A DNA stretch of 64,000 nt from Streptomyces sp. NBC_00234. GTDB lineage: Bacteria > Actinomycetota > Actinomycetes > Streptomycetales > Streptomycetaceae. A program made the translations under genes and the position numbers. Numbering within the stretch: position 1 is the stretch's first letter; each line of letters starts with the position of its first letter. This document shows positions 1-8,414 of this stretch, one piece after another. The notes beneath the pieces were generated by a model. That model was given only the letters and a program-made list of their open reading frames with translations, had not been told where the DNA came from and did not search any database. The stretch is from contig NZ_CP108101.1 in assembly GCF_036195325.1 (NCBI RefSeq), positions 6,634,001-6,698,000 on the forward strand. The letters run 5' to 3'.

Positions 1-129
1 GCCAGGATCGCGGAACGCGATCCGCGCCACCTCGTACCGCAACTGCTGGCCGCGGCCCGGGAGGTGTCGGCGGCGCGGGAGTGGGACCTCGTCCACGCAC
101 TGCGGGTGGCGGGCATCGCCGGTGCGTAG
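1..129 (+). CDS. C-terminal end of an unidentified protein (partial)
   Basis: Reading frame 1 is open from the first base to a TAG at 127-129 and encodes the last 42 residues of a protein whose start lies outside the window. The tail is helical and rich in Ala, Arg and Leu (HLVPQLLAAAREVSAAR near its start). That pattern would suit the last helices of an IclR-type effector domain, but 42 residues are too few to assign a family. It ends 58 nt before the stop codon of the convergent aldo/keto reductase. If it is a regulator, it would be a candidate for the operators at 1399 and 8439, but this is only inference. Confidence 0.4.
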   Translation, partial: ARIAERDPRHLVPQLLAAAREVSAAREWDLVHALRVAGIAGA

Positions 130-186
130 AAGGGCTGTTGGGGCGAACGCCTGCGGGCGGCGGTCAGGGCGGTCGCCAGGAACCGG

Positions 187-1233
187 TCAGGCCCCGCCCG
201 TTGTGCGGCGGTACGTGGAGCGCCGGTCGTCGATGTCGGCCCAGCGGTCCCCGTACACCGTCTCCACGACGCCCGGCTCGCGCAGGAAGTCGTGCGGGAA
301 GCCCAGCGGTACGGCGCTCACCGCGTCGAGGCGCGCCACGGCGGCGGCGTCGAGCGTGACCTCCAGGCAGGACAGGTTGTCCGCGAGCTGGCTCTCCGTG
401 GAAGCGCCGATGATCGGGACGATGTTCCCGGGCCGTCCGCGCAGCCAGGCCAGTGCCACCTGCGCCGGGGTCCAGCCGCCCTGCCGGGCGATCTCCACGA
501 CCGCGGCGATCGTCTCGTGCTCCCGGCGTCGCGTCTCGTCCCAGCCGCGGTCCGGCGCTTCCGGACCGGTGGGCAGGTCCTTGCCGGTGAGCCGGCCGCG
601 GGCGAGCGGGCTCCATGCGAAGACCGCCTGGTCGAAGGCGCGGGCCTGCGGCAGGAGTTCGCGTTCGGGGGTCCGCTCCAGCAGGCTGTAGCGGAACTGC
701 GAGCCGGCGAACGCGGTCCAGCCGCGCAGCTCGGCCAGGGTCGACGCCTGGGCGATCTCCCACGCGGGCCAGTCCGAGACGCCGATATAGAGCACCTTGC
801 CGCTCCTGACGAGGTCGTCGAGCGCCCGCATGACCTCCTCGACCGGGGTGAAGTTGTCGCGGGCGTGCACCCACAGGACGTCGAGCCGGTCGGTGTCCAG
901 CCGGCCGAGGCTCGACTCCACCGACTGGACGAGATTCCTGCGGTGGTTGCCCGCCGCGTTCACATCCCCCTTGGTGGTCGCGCACGTGTACTTGCCGGCG
1001 AGCACGATGCTGTCGCGGCGGCGGCCGAGGACCTCGCCGAGCACCAGCTCCGAGCTGCCGTAGATGTCGGCCGTGTCGATGAAGTTGCCACCGGCCTCCA
1101 CGTACGCGTCGATGATGCGTCCGCTCGTCGCCGTGACGGCCCGGGGGTCCGTCTCGTGGCTGCCCAGGGTCATCGCACCCAGCGCGAGCTCGCTCACCCG
1201 GAGACCGGTCCTGCCGAACAGTGTGTAGCGCAC
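187..1233 (-). CDS. Aldo/keto reductase
   Basis: A 348-residue NAD(P)H-dependent aldo/keto reductase, the usual length for the bacterial AKR/voltage-channel-beta-like branch. It opens with the family start YTLFGRTGLRVSELALGAM, then IDTADIYGSSELVLGE, which carries the catalytic Asp and Tyr. The lysine follows in VLAGKYT, and the nucleotide-binding loop is near IVPIIGAS. It is cytosolic with no signal peptide, and the substrate cannot be read from sequence. It is transcribed divergently from the nitrilase gene. Its promoter has the stretched 19-bp spacer and dyad typical of MerR-type activation (listed separately), so it may be induced by redox or electrophile stress rather than with the pyrimidine genes. 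Confidence 0.93.
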   Translation of the reverse strand: MRYTLFGRTGLRVSELALGAMTLGSHETDPRAVTATSGRIIDAYVEAGGNFIDTADIYGSSELVLGEVLGRRRDSIVLAGKYTCATTKGDVNAAGNHRRNLVQSVESSLGRLDTDRLDVLWVHARDNFTPVEEVMRALDDLVRSGKVLYIGVSDWPAWEIAQASTLAELRGWTAFAGSQFRYSLLERTPERELLPQARAFDQAVFAWSPLARGRLTGKDLPTGPEAPDRGWDETRRREHETIAAVVEIARQGGWTPAQVALAWLRGRPGNIVPIIGASTESQLADNLSCLEVTLDAAAVARLDAVSAVPLGFPHDFLREPGVVETVYGDRWADIDDRRSTYRRTTGGA

Positions 1234-1264
1234 GAAGGCTCCTTTTCGGTCGGTCGTGTCACGG

Positions 1265-1295
1265 AGGCTACGAGTTCGAGTGCGCTTGAATGCAA
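1265..1295 (-). promoter_or_regulatory. MerR-type promoter with 19-bp spacer upstream of the aldo/keto reductase
   Basis: Read on the minus strand, TTGCAT (1290-1295) and TAGCCT (1265-1270) are separated by exactly 19 nt. The spacer contains the near-palindrome TTCAAG-CGCA-CTCGAA with one mismatch between arms. A 19-20 nt spacer with a centred dyad is the known layout for MerR/SoxR-family activators, which untwist the overlong spacer. The -10 box lies 31 nt before the ATG at 1233. No MerR gene is in the window. Confidence 0.55.
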
Positions 1296-1374
1296 GGAGT
1301 GGACCGCTCGGGTATGAAACATGATCGACTCTGCCGGTTCACGGCGATGGTCTTGCCCCGCTGTGGGACGGGGC

Positions 1375-1412
1375 TTACGTTCTCCCCTACGCACTGTGTC
1401 TACGGGCGTAGA
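1375..1412 (+). promoter_or_regulatory. Operator upstream of the nitrilase/aminotransferase operon (copy 1)
   Basis: The last 14 bases are the palindrome TCTACG-GG-CGTAGA (1399-1412), 43 nt before the ATG at 1456. A further CGTAGA half-site follows at 1418-1423. The 38-bp block matches the block upstream of the dihydropyrimidinase leader (8415-8452) at about 31 of 38 positions, while flanking DNA does not align. Shared dyads before two operons of one pathway suggest one local regulator. The regulator itself is not identified. Confidence 0.6.
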
Positions 1413-1455
1413 AACCACGTAGAGGCTCTCTGACGCCGCGTCGAAGGAGCAGCTC

Positions 1456-2298
1456 ATGTCCCACGTCGTACGCGCCGCACTCGTCCAGGCGACCTGGACC
1501 GGCGACACCGAATCCATGATCGCCAAGCACGAGGAGCACGCGCGCGAGGCCGCCCGGCAGGGGGCGAAGATCATCGGCTTCCAGGAGGTGTTCAACGCCC
1601 CCTACTTCTGCCAGGTGCAGGAACCCGAGCACTACCGCTGGGCCGAGGCCGTCCCGGACGGGCCCACCGTCCGCCGGATGCAGGACCTGGCCCGCGAGAC
1701 CGGCATGGTGGTCGTCGTGCCGGTCTTCGAGATCGAGCAGTCCGGCTTCTACTTCAACACCGCGGCGGTGATCGACGCCGACGGCAGCTATCTCGGCAAG
1801 TACCGCAAGCACCACATCCCGCAGGTCAAGGGCTTCTGGGAGAAGTACTACTTCAAGCCCGGGAACGCCGGCTGGCCGGTGTTCGACACCGCCGTCGGCA
1901 AGGTCGGCGTCTACATCTGCTACGACCGTCACTTCCCCGAGGGCTGGCGCCAACTCGGTCTGAACGGCGCCCAGTTGGTGTACAACCCGTCCGCGACCTC
2001 GCGCGGCCTCTCCAGTCACCTCTGGCAGCTGGAACAGCCCGCGTCCGCCGTCGCCAACGAGTACTTCGTCGCCGCGATCAACCGGGTCGGGCAGGAGGAG
2101 TACGGGGACAACGACTTCTACGGCACCAGCTACTTCGTCGACCCCCGCGGCCAGTTCGTCGGCGACGTCGCGAGCGACAAGGAAGAGGAACTCCTCGTCC
2201 GCGACCTCGACTTCGGGATGATCGAGGAGGTCCGCCAGCAGTGGGCGTTCTTCCGGGACCGCCGTCCCGACGCGTACGAGGGGCTGGTCGAGCCGTGA
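1456..2298 (+). CDS. Nitrilase-superfamily amidohydrolase, beta-ureidopropionase-like
   Basis: A 280-residue carbon-nitrogen hydrolase. The Glu-Lys-Cys triad is visible: Glu44 in GFQEVFNAPYFCQ, Lys118 in KYRKHHIPQ and Cys155 in GVYICYDRHFPE. The length and the context with dihydropyrimidinase and an aminotransferase fit N-carbamoyl-beta-alanine (or N-carbamoyl-amino acid) amidohydrolase, which releases beta-alanine, CO2 and ammonia in reductive pyrimidine breakdown. The start is the ATG preceded by GAAGGAG at 1443-1449. It overlaps the next gene by 4 nt (GTGA), so the two are translated together. The shared operator at 1375-1412 probably controls it. An N-carbamoyl-D-amino acid hydrolase is the main alternative. 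Confidence 0.88.
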   Translation: MSHVVRAALVQATWTGDTESMIAKHEEHAREAARQGAKIIGFQEVFNAPYFCQVQEPEHYRWAEAVPDGPTVRRMQDLARETGMVVVVPVFEIEQSGFYFNTAAVIDADGSYLGKYRKHHIPQVKGFWEKYYFKPGNAGWPVFDTAVGKVGVYICYDRHFPEGWRQLGLNGAQLVYNPSATSRGLSSHLWQLEQPASAVANEYFVAAINRVGQEEYGDNDFYGTSYFVDPRGQFVGDVASDKEEELLVRDLDFGMIEEVRQQWAFFRDRRPDAYEGLVEP

Positions 2299-3578
2299 CC
2301 GGACTGCACGAGCGCCATCTCGCCGTCAGTCCCGACTGGCTCGCGCTCTACTACCGTCGCCCCCTGGAACTCACCCACGGCGAGGGCCGCCACGTCTGGG
2401 ACGCGGACGGCAACCGCTACCTCGACTTCTTCGGCGGCATCCTCACCACGATGACCGCACATGCCCTGCCCGAGGTGACCAAGGCCGTCGCCGAGCAGGC
2501 CGGGCGGATCATCCACTCCTCGACGCTCTACCTCAACCGCCCGATGGTGGAACTCGCCGAGCGCGTCGCCACGCTCTCCGGCATCCCCGACGCGCGGGTC
2601 TTCTTCACCACGTCGGGCACCGAGGCCAACGACACCGCCCTGCTGCTGGCGACCGCGTACCGCAGGTCCAACCAGATCCTCGCGATGCGCAACAGCTACC
2701 ACGGCCGGTCGTTCTCGGCCGTGTCCATCACCGGCAACCACGCCTGGTCGCCCACGAGCCTGTCCCCGCTCCAGACGCTGTACGTCCACGGCGGCGTCCG
2801 CACCCGCGGACCGTACGCCGAGCTGAGCGACGACCGGTTCGTCAGGGCGTGCGTCGCCGATCTGGAGGACCTCCTCGGGCACACCCGTGAGGCCGCCGCG
2901 CTGATCGCCGAACCCATCCAGGGCGTCGGCGGCTTCACCTCACCCCCCGACGGGCTGTACGCGGCGTTCCGCCAGGTCCTGGACCGGCACGGCATCCTGT
3001 GGATCTCGGACGAGGTGCAGACCGGCTGGGGCCGGACGGGCGACCACTTCTGGGGCTGGCAGGCGCACGGCGAGCACGGGCCGCCCGACATCCTCACGTT
3101 CGCCAAGGGCATCGGCAACGGCATGTCGATCGGCGGTGTCGTCGCCCGCGCCGAGGTCATGAACTGCCTGGACGCCAACTCCATCTCGACGTTCGGCGGT
3201 TCCCCGGTCACCATGGCGGCCGGGCTCGCCAACCTCTCGTACCTCCTGGAACACGACCTCCAGGGCAATGCGCGACGCGTCGGCGGGCTGCTCATCGAGC
3301 GGCTGCGGGCGGTCGGCGCGGGCTCCTCGTGCGTCCGCGAGGTGCGGGGCCGCGGCCTCATGATCGGCATCGAGCTGGTGAAGCCCGGCACCGACGAGGC
3401 GAACCCGGAGGCCGCGGCAGCGGTCCTCGAAGCGGCCCGTGAGCGCGGACTGCTCCTCGGCAAGGGCGGCGGACACAGCACCAGCGTCCTGCGGATCGCC
3501 CCGCCGATGTCCCTGACCGTCGCCGAGGCGGAAGAGGGCGCGGCGATCCTCGGCGAGGCCCTGCGCACCGTGGAGTGA
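2295..3578 (+). CDS. Class III PLP aminotransferase
   Basis: A 427-residue cytosolic fold-type I aminotransferase of the omega-amino acid/alanine-glyoxylate class. The PLP lysine is Lys271 in LTFAKGIGNGM, preceded by the cofactor-binding Asp in ILWISDEVQTGWGRTG. The N-terminal TSGTEAND loop binds the cofactor phosphate. I take the GTG at 2295, inside the nitrilase stop codon, rather than an upstream in-frame start, because the GTGA overlap is the usual coupling here and the family N terminus begins at this point. Next to a beta-ureidopropionase it most likely converts beta-alanine to malonate semialdehyde, but the amino donor is inferred from context only. Confidence 0.9.
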   Translation: MTGLHERHLAVSPDWLALYYRRPLELTHGEGRHVWDADGNRYLDFFGGILTTMTAHALPEVTKAVAEQAGRIIHSSTLYLNRPMVELAERVATLSGIPDARVFFTTSGTEANDTALLLATAYRRSNQILAMRNSYHGRSFSAVSITGNHAWSPTSLSPLQTLYVHGGVRTRGPYAELSDDRFVRACVADLEDLLGHTREAAALIAEPIQGVGGFTSPPDGLYAAFRQVLDRHGILWISDEVQTGWGRTGDHFWGWQAHGEHGPPDILTFAKGIGNGMSIGGVVARAEVMNCLDANSISTFGGSPVTMAAGLANLSYLLEHDLQGNARRVGGLLIERLRAVGAGSSCVREVRGRGLMIGIELVKPGTDEANPEAAAAVLEAARERGLLLGKGGGHSTSVLRIAPPMSLTVAEAEEGAAILGEALRTVE

Positions 3579-3822
3579 GCGGGAGGGGGTGTGCGCCGCG
3601 GCCGGCCGCGCTGTGCGGCTCGGCCGCCGTCACACCCCCGAACGCAAGCCCGGCCTCGACCTGATCCGTGACGCCCGCCCCGCCGCCGGTGCCGGCCCCG
3701 AGGGGACCGTGGGAGGGCCGCACCGGAGGGAAGGACCACGGGACCCGGCACCCCGGGCACCCCGGCACCCCGGGACCCGGCTGACCGGCCGTCGCCGATT
3801 CCGGGATCGCTATCATCGGCCG

Positions 3823-4752
3823 ATGAACTACCGGCGCCTGCTCTACTTCCTCGCCGTCGTCGAGGCCGGGACCGTCACCTCCGCAGCCGCCACCCTCCAC
3901 GTCGCCCAGCCCGGACTGAGCCGTCAGCTCAAGACGCTGGAGCGCGAGATCCGGATGACGCTCTTCGAGCAGCACGGCAACCGGCTAGCCCTGACACCCG
4001 CCGGGCGGGCCTTCGTGCCGCTCGCCCGCCGGCTCATCGCCGAGACCCGGACGACGGAGGAGGCGGTGGAGGGTCTGCGTGCCGGCCGGGTCGCGGAACT
4101 GACCGTCGCCGCCACGGCGGCCACGATCCGCGGCGTCCTCGCCCCGTTCATCGCCGCGACGGGGTCCGAGGGGCCACCGCTGATCACCCGCCAGGCCGGC
4201 CACTTCGAGCTGAACGACACCCTGCTCGACGAGGCGGACCTCATCGTGTCCCCGGCGCCCCGTGCCGACGGACTCGACACCGTCGACCTGGGCGGCTCCC
4301 CGCTCAAGGCGCATGTCGCGCCCACCCACGCCTGGGCGCGCGAGGGCCGGACCGAGGTCGCGCTCGCCGAGCTCTGCGACGTCCGGCTCTTCGTGCACTC
4401 GCGTTCCAGCGTGAGCCGCGCCGTGCTCGACAACGCCCTGGGCGCCGCCCGACTCGTACCCCGTCGGCTCACCGAGTGCGACGACGGGCCGACGGTGGAG
4501 GCGCTCGCGGTGGCCGGGCACGGCATCGGCGTGAGCACCGACCCACCGCGGTACGGGGCGTACGCGCTGCGCGTCACCGCGGGGGTGCCGGGCGGGGGAG
4601 GGGAGGTGCTCCAGGTGCCGCTGCACGTGGCCTGGCTGCCGGGACACTTCGCCGCCGACACCATCCGTGCGACGGCGCTGCGGTTGCGGGACTACCTGGT
4701 GGGCCTCGGGGACGCGGTGATTCCGCCGCCCCCCGGACCGGACGCCCGCTAG
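3823..4752 (+). CDS. LysR-family transcriptional regulator
   Basis: A 309-residue LysR regulator. The winged HTH occupies residues 1-60 (FLAVVEAGTVTSAAATLHVA, then QPGLSRQLKTLE), followed by the linker helix and an effector-binding domain. The ATG at 3823 gives the standard LysR N terminus MNYRRLLYFLAVVEAG. The upstream frame is open but composed of low-complexity Pro/Arg/Gly and is not part of the protein. It lies in the same direction between the aminotransferase and the TPP enzyme. Its stop TAG is the start of a CTAGGGCCTGTC string shared with palindromic element A. It may regulate this region, but its binding site is not identified; the TCTACG dyad lacks a clear T-N11-A pattern. Confidence 0.9.
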   Translation: MNYRRLLYFLAVVEAGTVTSAAATLHVAQPGLSRQLKTLEREIRMTLFEQHGNRLALTPAGRAFVPLARRLIAETRTTEEAVEGLRAGRVAELTVAATAATIRGVLAPFIAATGSEGPPLITRQAGHFELNDTLLDEADLIVSPAPRADGLDTVDLGGSPLKAHVAPTHAWAREGRTEVALAELCDVRLFVHSRSSVSRAVLDNALGAARLVPRRLTECDDGPTVEALAVAGHGIGVSTDPPRYGAYALRVTAGVPGGGGEVLQVPLHVAWLPGHFAADTIRATALRLRDYLVGLGDAVIPPPPGPDAR

Positions 4753-4831
4753 GGCCTGTCCTACGCATGGCCCCCCGGAACACGGCGCTCCGGCCATACC
4801 CAAAGGGCATGGCTATCCTGCTTTTTCTGTA

Positions 4832-4861
4832 TTGGACGGCATGCTCGGGCTTTCGGATACT
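4832..4861 (+). promoter_or_regulatory. Putative promoter of the TPP-enzyme gene
   Basis: TTGGAC (4832-4837) and GATACT (4856-4861) are separated by 18 nt, close to the Streptomyces housekeeping consensus TTGACN/TAGRRT. They lie in a locally AT-richer patch (CTTTTTCTGTATTGG) 73 nt before the start codon. This would let the TPP gene be transcribed independently of the LysR gene. It is based on pattern alone. Confidence 0.4.
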
Positions 4862-4934
4862 GGCCTGACCTGCGCGGCTGCCGCACCCCCGTCCCCGCCG
4901 GCAGCCCGTGTCCCCGTTTCCGAAGGACCCCTCC

Positions 4935-6638
4935 GTGCCCCTCACGTCACCCGCTCCCGCACGCCCCGCCCCGGCCCCCGCCCGCTCCGCCGGGCACGCG
5001 ATCGTCGAGTCGCTGGCCCTGCACGGCGTGCGGCGCGTCTTCGCCGTCCCCGGCGAGAGCTACCTCGACGTCCTCGACGGCCTGCACGGCTCCGGCATCA
5101 CCACCGTGGTCTGCCGCCACGAGGGCGGCGCCGCCTACATGGCCGAGGCGCACGGCAAGTTCACCGGTGAGCCCGGCGTCGCCCTGGTCACCCGCGGGCC
5201 GGGCGCCGCCAACGCGTACGTCGCCGTCCACGCCGCCTGGCAGGACGCCACCCCGCTCGTCCTCTTCGTCGGCCTCGTCCCCAGCGGCCACCGCGACCGG
5301 GAGGCATTCCAGGACTTCGATCCGCGCGCCTGGTTCGGTACGCAGGTCAAGCGTGTCCTCGTCCTCGACCAGCCGGACCGGGCCTCGGAGATCGTCGCCG
5401 AAGCCTTCTTCGCCGCCCGCTCGGGCCGCCCGGGGCCCGTCGTCGTCGGCCTCCCCGAGGACGTCATCACCCGGCCGGCCGCGGCTCCGCTCCACCCCGT
5501 GCTCCCAGTCACCGACGGCGGCGTGGCCCCCGCCGAACTCGCCGAGCTGGCAAGCCTGTTCAGGGCTGCCAAGCGCCCCCTGATCCTGGCCGGCGGCCCC
5601 CGCTGGACCCCGGCAGCCGCCGCCCGCCTCACCGCCTTCGCCGAGCGCCACGCGATACCGGTCGCCCAGGACTGGCGCGCCTCCGACCGGGTGCCGTTCG
5701 ACTCGCCCTCGTACATAGGGCAGCTCGGCTACGGGCGTCCCGACAGCCTCGCGGACCGGGTCGAGGCCGCGGACCTGCTCCTGTGCGTCGGCGGCGTCCT
5801 GACCGACGTACCCAGCGACGGCTACACGCTCCGGCAGACCGCGAGGCCGGGTGCCACCACCGTCGTCGCGTCCGTCGACGCCTCGCTGCGCGGGCGTGGC
5901 GGCGAGCTCACCCGTCACATCCTGGCCGCGCCGGAGACGTTCACCGAAGCCCTGGCGGGGCTCGACCTCACCGGTCACGCCGACTGGTCGGGATGGACCG
6001 CCGAAGGGCGCGCGGAACAGGCCGCCCACAGCTCCTTCCCGGCCGGCGCCCGGACCGGCGAGGGTCTGCCGCCCACCGCCCGGGGAACCGCCCATATGAC
6101 CACGGTGACGGCCGAGTTGACCGCACGCCTGCCGCGCGACGCCGTCTACACGTTCGGCGCTGGCAACCACTGCATCTGGGCGCAGCGCTATCTGCCGACC
6201 CGCGTCTACCCGAGCCAGCTCAGCATGCGCAACGGCTCGATGGGGTACAGCGTCCCGGCCGCGCTCGCCGCCTCACTGGAGAGCCCGGACCGGCTGGTCG
6301 TCGCCGTGGCGGGCGACGGCGAGTTCCTGATGAACGGTCAGGAGATCGCCACCGCCGTACAGTACGGGGCGGCGTTCCTGGTGATCGTCATGGACAACCG
6401 GCAGTACGGCACCATCCGCGACCACCAGGAACGCCACTACCCCGGCCGGGTCAGCGGAACCCAGCTCGACAATCCGGACTTCGCCGCGTACGCACGGGCC
6501 TTCGGCGCCCACGGTGAGACGGTGACCAGTGACGCCGACGCGGCCGGAGCCGTGGAGCGGGCCCTGAAGGCCGTACGGCAGGACCGCCGCCCCGCGATCG
6601 TCCACGTCGTCGTCGACCAGGCCATCACGCTCCCCTAG
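4935..6638 (+). CDS. Thiamine-diphosphate-dependent enzyme, acetolactate-synthase-like
   Basis: A 567-residue member of the acetolactate synthase/glyoxylate carboligase/benzoylformate decarboxylase superfamily. The ThDP-activating glutamate is Glu41 (FAVPGESYLD). The ThDP/Mg motif is Gly460-Asp461-Gly462 in VAGDGEFLMNGQE, closed by the Asn of VIVMDNRQYGT. The order is PYR, central and PP domains. I chose GTG 4935 over GTG 4908 because GAAGGA sits 7 nt before 4935. Such an enzyme could condense or decarboxylate a 2-oxo acid or semialdehyde made by the neighbouring genes, but its substrate is unknown. Its TAG stop is the first base-pair cluster of palindromic element A. Confidence 0.88.
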   Translation: MPLTSPAPARPAPAPARSAGHAIVESLALHGVRRVFAVPGESYLDVLDGLHGSGITTVVCRHEGGAAYMAEAHGKFTGEPGVALVTRGPGAANAYVAVHAAWQDATPLVLFVGLVPSGHRDREAFQDFDPRAWFGTQVKRVLVLDQPDRASEIVAEAFFAARSGRPGPVVVGLPEDVITRPAAAPLHPVLPVTDGGVAPAELAELASLFRAAKRPLILAGGPRWTPAAAARLTAFAERHAIPVAQDWRASDRVPFDSPSYIGQLGYGRPDSLADRVEAADLLLCVGGVLTDVPSDGYTLRQTARPGATTVVASVDASLRGRGGELTRHILAAPETFTEALAGLDLTGHADWSGWTAEGRAEQAAHSSFPAGARTGEGLPPTARGTAHMTTVTAELTARLPRDAVYTFGAGNHCIWAQRYLPTRVYPSQLSMRNGSMGYSVPAALAASLESPDRLVVAVAGDGEFLMNGQEIATAVQYGAAFLVIVMDNRQYGTIRDHQERHYPGRVSGTQLDNPDFAAYARAFGAHGETVTSDADAAGAVERALKAVRQDRRPAIVHVVVDQAITLP

Positions 6639-6814
6639 GGCCTGTCGTCAAACTTCCGTCTGCCGCGCGGTGTCTGGCACGCACGCTCGCGGCGGTGCCG
6701 ACATGCCCTAGTAGCTCCGCTACGAGGACATCCCGGCGCCTTGCGATCGCACGCACCAGACACCGCGCGGCCCGGCCTTCGGCCGAACGACGGCAGTTTG
6801 ACGACAAGCCCTAG
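6635..6814. repeat. 180-bp imperfect palindromic element, copy A
   Basis: The element is bounded by CTAG at both ends. The outer arms pair well: CTAGGGCCTGTCGTCAAACT on the left against CTAGGGCTTGTCGTCAAACT read inward from the right. A second exact pair of arms is GCCGCGCGGTGTCTGG. Near the centre a small hairpin GTAGC-TCC-GCTAC lies 82 nt in from the left CTAG. Copy B (21245-21424) has the same length and the same internal offset. It contains no ORF that looks real. It begins inside the TPP-enzyme stop codon and sits 53 nt before the aldehyde dehydrogenase gene. It behaves like a MITE or a structured intergenic repeat. Confidence 0.75.
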
Positions 6815-6867
6815 GAGCACGACGGCAGGCCCCGAGAGCTCGTGACACCGCAGTGAGGAGCAACCGC

Positions 6868-8241
6868 ATGACCACCTTCACGATCGTCGACCCGGCCACC
6901 GGAGAGACCGTTCGCACGTATCCCGAGGCGACCGCCGCGCAGATCGAGGACGCCGTGGCCGCGTCCGCCGCGGCGTACACCGCCTGGCGCGCCACCGCCG
7001 CGCAGGACCGTGCCGACCTGCTGAACCGGGTCGCCGGGCTGTACGCCGAGCGCAAGGACGAACTGGCCGCGCTGATCACCCGGGAGATGGGCAAGCCCGT
7101 CGCCCAGGCGCGCGGCGAGATCGACATCGTCGTGTCGATCTACCGCTACTACGCGGCGAACGGCCCGGCCTTCCTGGCCGACGAGGAACTGAGCGTCGTG
7201 GCCGGCGGCACCGCGCTGATCCGCAAGGAGGGCGTCGGCCCGCTCCTCGGGATCATGCCGTGGAACTTCCCGTACTACCAGGTCGCCCGGTTCGCCGCCC
7301 CGAACCTGATGCTGGGCAACACCATCCTGCTCAAGCACGCCCCGCAGTGCCCCGAGTCCGCCCTCGCGATGGAGCGCCTCTTCCGCGACGCCGGGCTGCC
7401 CGAGGGGGCGTACGTCAACCTCTTCGCCACCAACGAGCAGGTCGCGGACATCATCGCCGACCCGCGGGTGCAGGGCGTCTCCCTCACCGGATCCGAGCGG
7501 GCCGGCGCCGCCGTCGCCGAGATCGCCGGACGGAACCTGAAGAAGGTCGTCCTGGAGCTCGGCGGCTCCGACCCCTTCCTGGTGCTGGGCCGGGCGGACA
7601 TCGGACGGGCCGTGCGCCAGGCGTTCGCCGGCCGATTCGGCAACGCCGGACAGGCGTGCAACGCGGCCAAGCGGATCATCGTCGTCGACGAGCACTACGA
7701 CGTGTTCGTGGAGCGGTTCACCGAGGCCGTACGCGCGCTGGAACCCGGCGACCCGTCCGACCCGGGGACCTTCCTCGGCCCGCTCTCCTCCACCGCCGCG
7801 GCCGACGGGCTCGCCGCCCAGGTCGAGGACGCCGTCGCGCTCGGCGCCAAGGTGCACACCGGCGGACGGCGCATCATCCGCCCAGGCGCCTGGTTCGAAC
7901 CGACGGTCCTCACCGGCGTCACCGAGCAGATGCGCGCCTACCGCGAGGAGCTCTTCGGGCCGGTGGCCGTCATCTACCGCGTCGCCGACGAGGACGAGGC
8001 GGTCGAGCTGGCCAACAACAGCCCGTACGGCCTCGGGGCCGTCGTCCAGTGCGACGACGAGGAACACGCGTTGCGCGTCGCGGACCGCCTCGACGCCGGA
8101 ATGGTGTACGTGAACGACGCGCCCGGCAGCGCGGCGGAACTCCCCTTCGGAGGCATCAAGCGGTCCGGCATCGGCCGCGAGCTCGGAAAGTACGGCATGG
8201 AGGAGTTCGCCAACAAGAAGCTGATCCGCGTCAAGCGCTGA
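6868..8241 (+). CDS. NAD(P)-dependent aldehyde (semialdehyde) dehydrogenase
   Basis: A 457-residue aldehyde dehydrogenase of the succinate-semialdehyde dehydrogenase branch. The general base is Glu230 in VLELGGSDPF and the nucleophile is Cys264 in NAGQACNAAKR, the normal 34 residues apart. The ATG at 6868 is preceded by GTGAGGAG and gives the family N terminus MTTFTIVDPATGE. In this context it would oxidise the semialdehyde left after beta-alanine transamination, though succinate semialdehyde is an equally good guess from sequence. It is downstream of palindromic element A and ends at a strong hairpin (8273-8323). Confidence 0.9.
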   Translation: MTTFTIVDPATGETVRTYPEATAAQIEDAVAASAAAYTAWRATAAQDRADLLNRVAGLYAERKDELAALITREMGKPVAQARGEIDIVVSIYRYYAANGPAFLADEELSVVAGGTALIRKEGVGPLLGIMPWNFPYYQVARFAAPNLMLGNTILLKHAPQCPESALAMERLFRDAGLPEGAYVNLFATNEQVADIIADPRVQGVSLTGSERAGAAVAEIAGRNLKKVVLELGGSDPFLVLGRADIGRAVRQAFAGRFGNAGQACNAAKRIIVVDEHYDVFVERFTEAVRALEPGDPSDPGTFLGPLSSTAAADGLAAQVEDAVALGAKVHTGGRRIIRPGAWFEPTVLTGVTEQMRAYREELFGPVAVIYRVADEDEAVELANNSPYGLGAVVQCDDEEHALRVADRLDAGMVYVNDAPGSAAELPFGGIKRSGIGRELGKYGMEEFANKKLIRVKR

Positions 8242-8272
8242 CGCGGCGGGCGGTCGGCGCCCGGAGGTATAC

Positions 8273-8323
8273 GACGCGGCGCGGCACGGGTTCCCCTTCG
8301 TGGGGGCCGTGCCGCGCCGCGTC
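8273..8323 (+). terminator. Strong hairpin after the aldehyde dehydrogenase
   Basis: A perfect 17-bp stem, left arm 8273-8289 starting GACGCGGCGCGG and right arm 8307-8323, encloses a smaller CCCC/GGGG stem with a TTCGT loop. It lies 31 nt after the stop codon. As in most Streptomyces terminators there is no U-tract. It separates the ALDH transcript from the dihydropyrimidinase promoter. Confidence 0.7.
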
Positions 8324-8414
8324 GCGCGTTGGGCCGGTGGGGTGCGCCGCACGGGAAACGGAAACGTCTTCATCGGTTAGCAGCAGCGGTATTGCCATGG
8401 TGGGTAACCCACTT

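Noticed and set aside
3748..3780. CACCCCGG-type short repeats before the first LysR gene
   Set aside because: Low-complexity GC-rich DNA with imperfect units and no pairing partner; not clearly a site or element.
4749..4860. A third copy of the 180-bp palindrome
   Set aside because: Only the first 12 nt match copy A; no right arm, central hairpin or CTAG end is present at the expected distance. It is kept as a finding about a shared end only.
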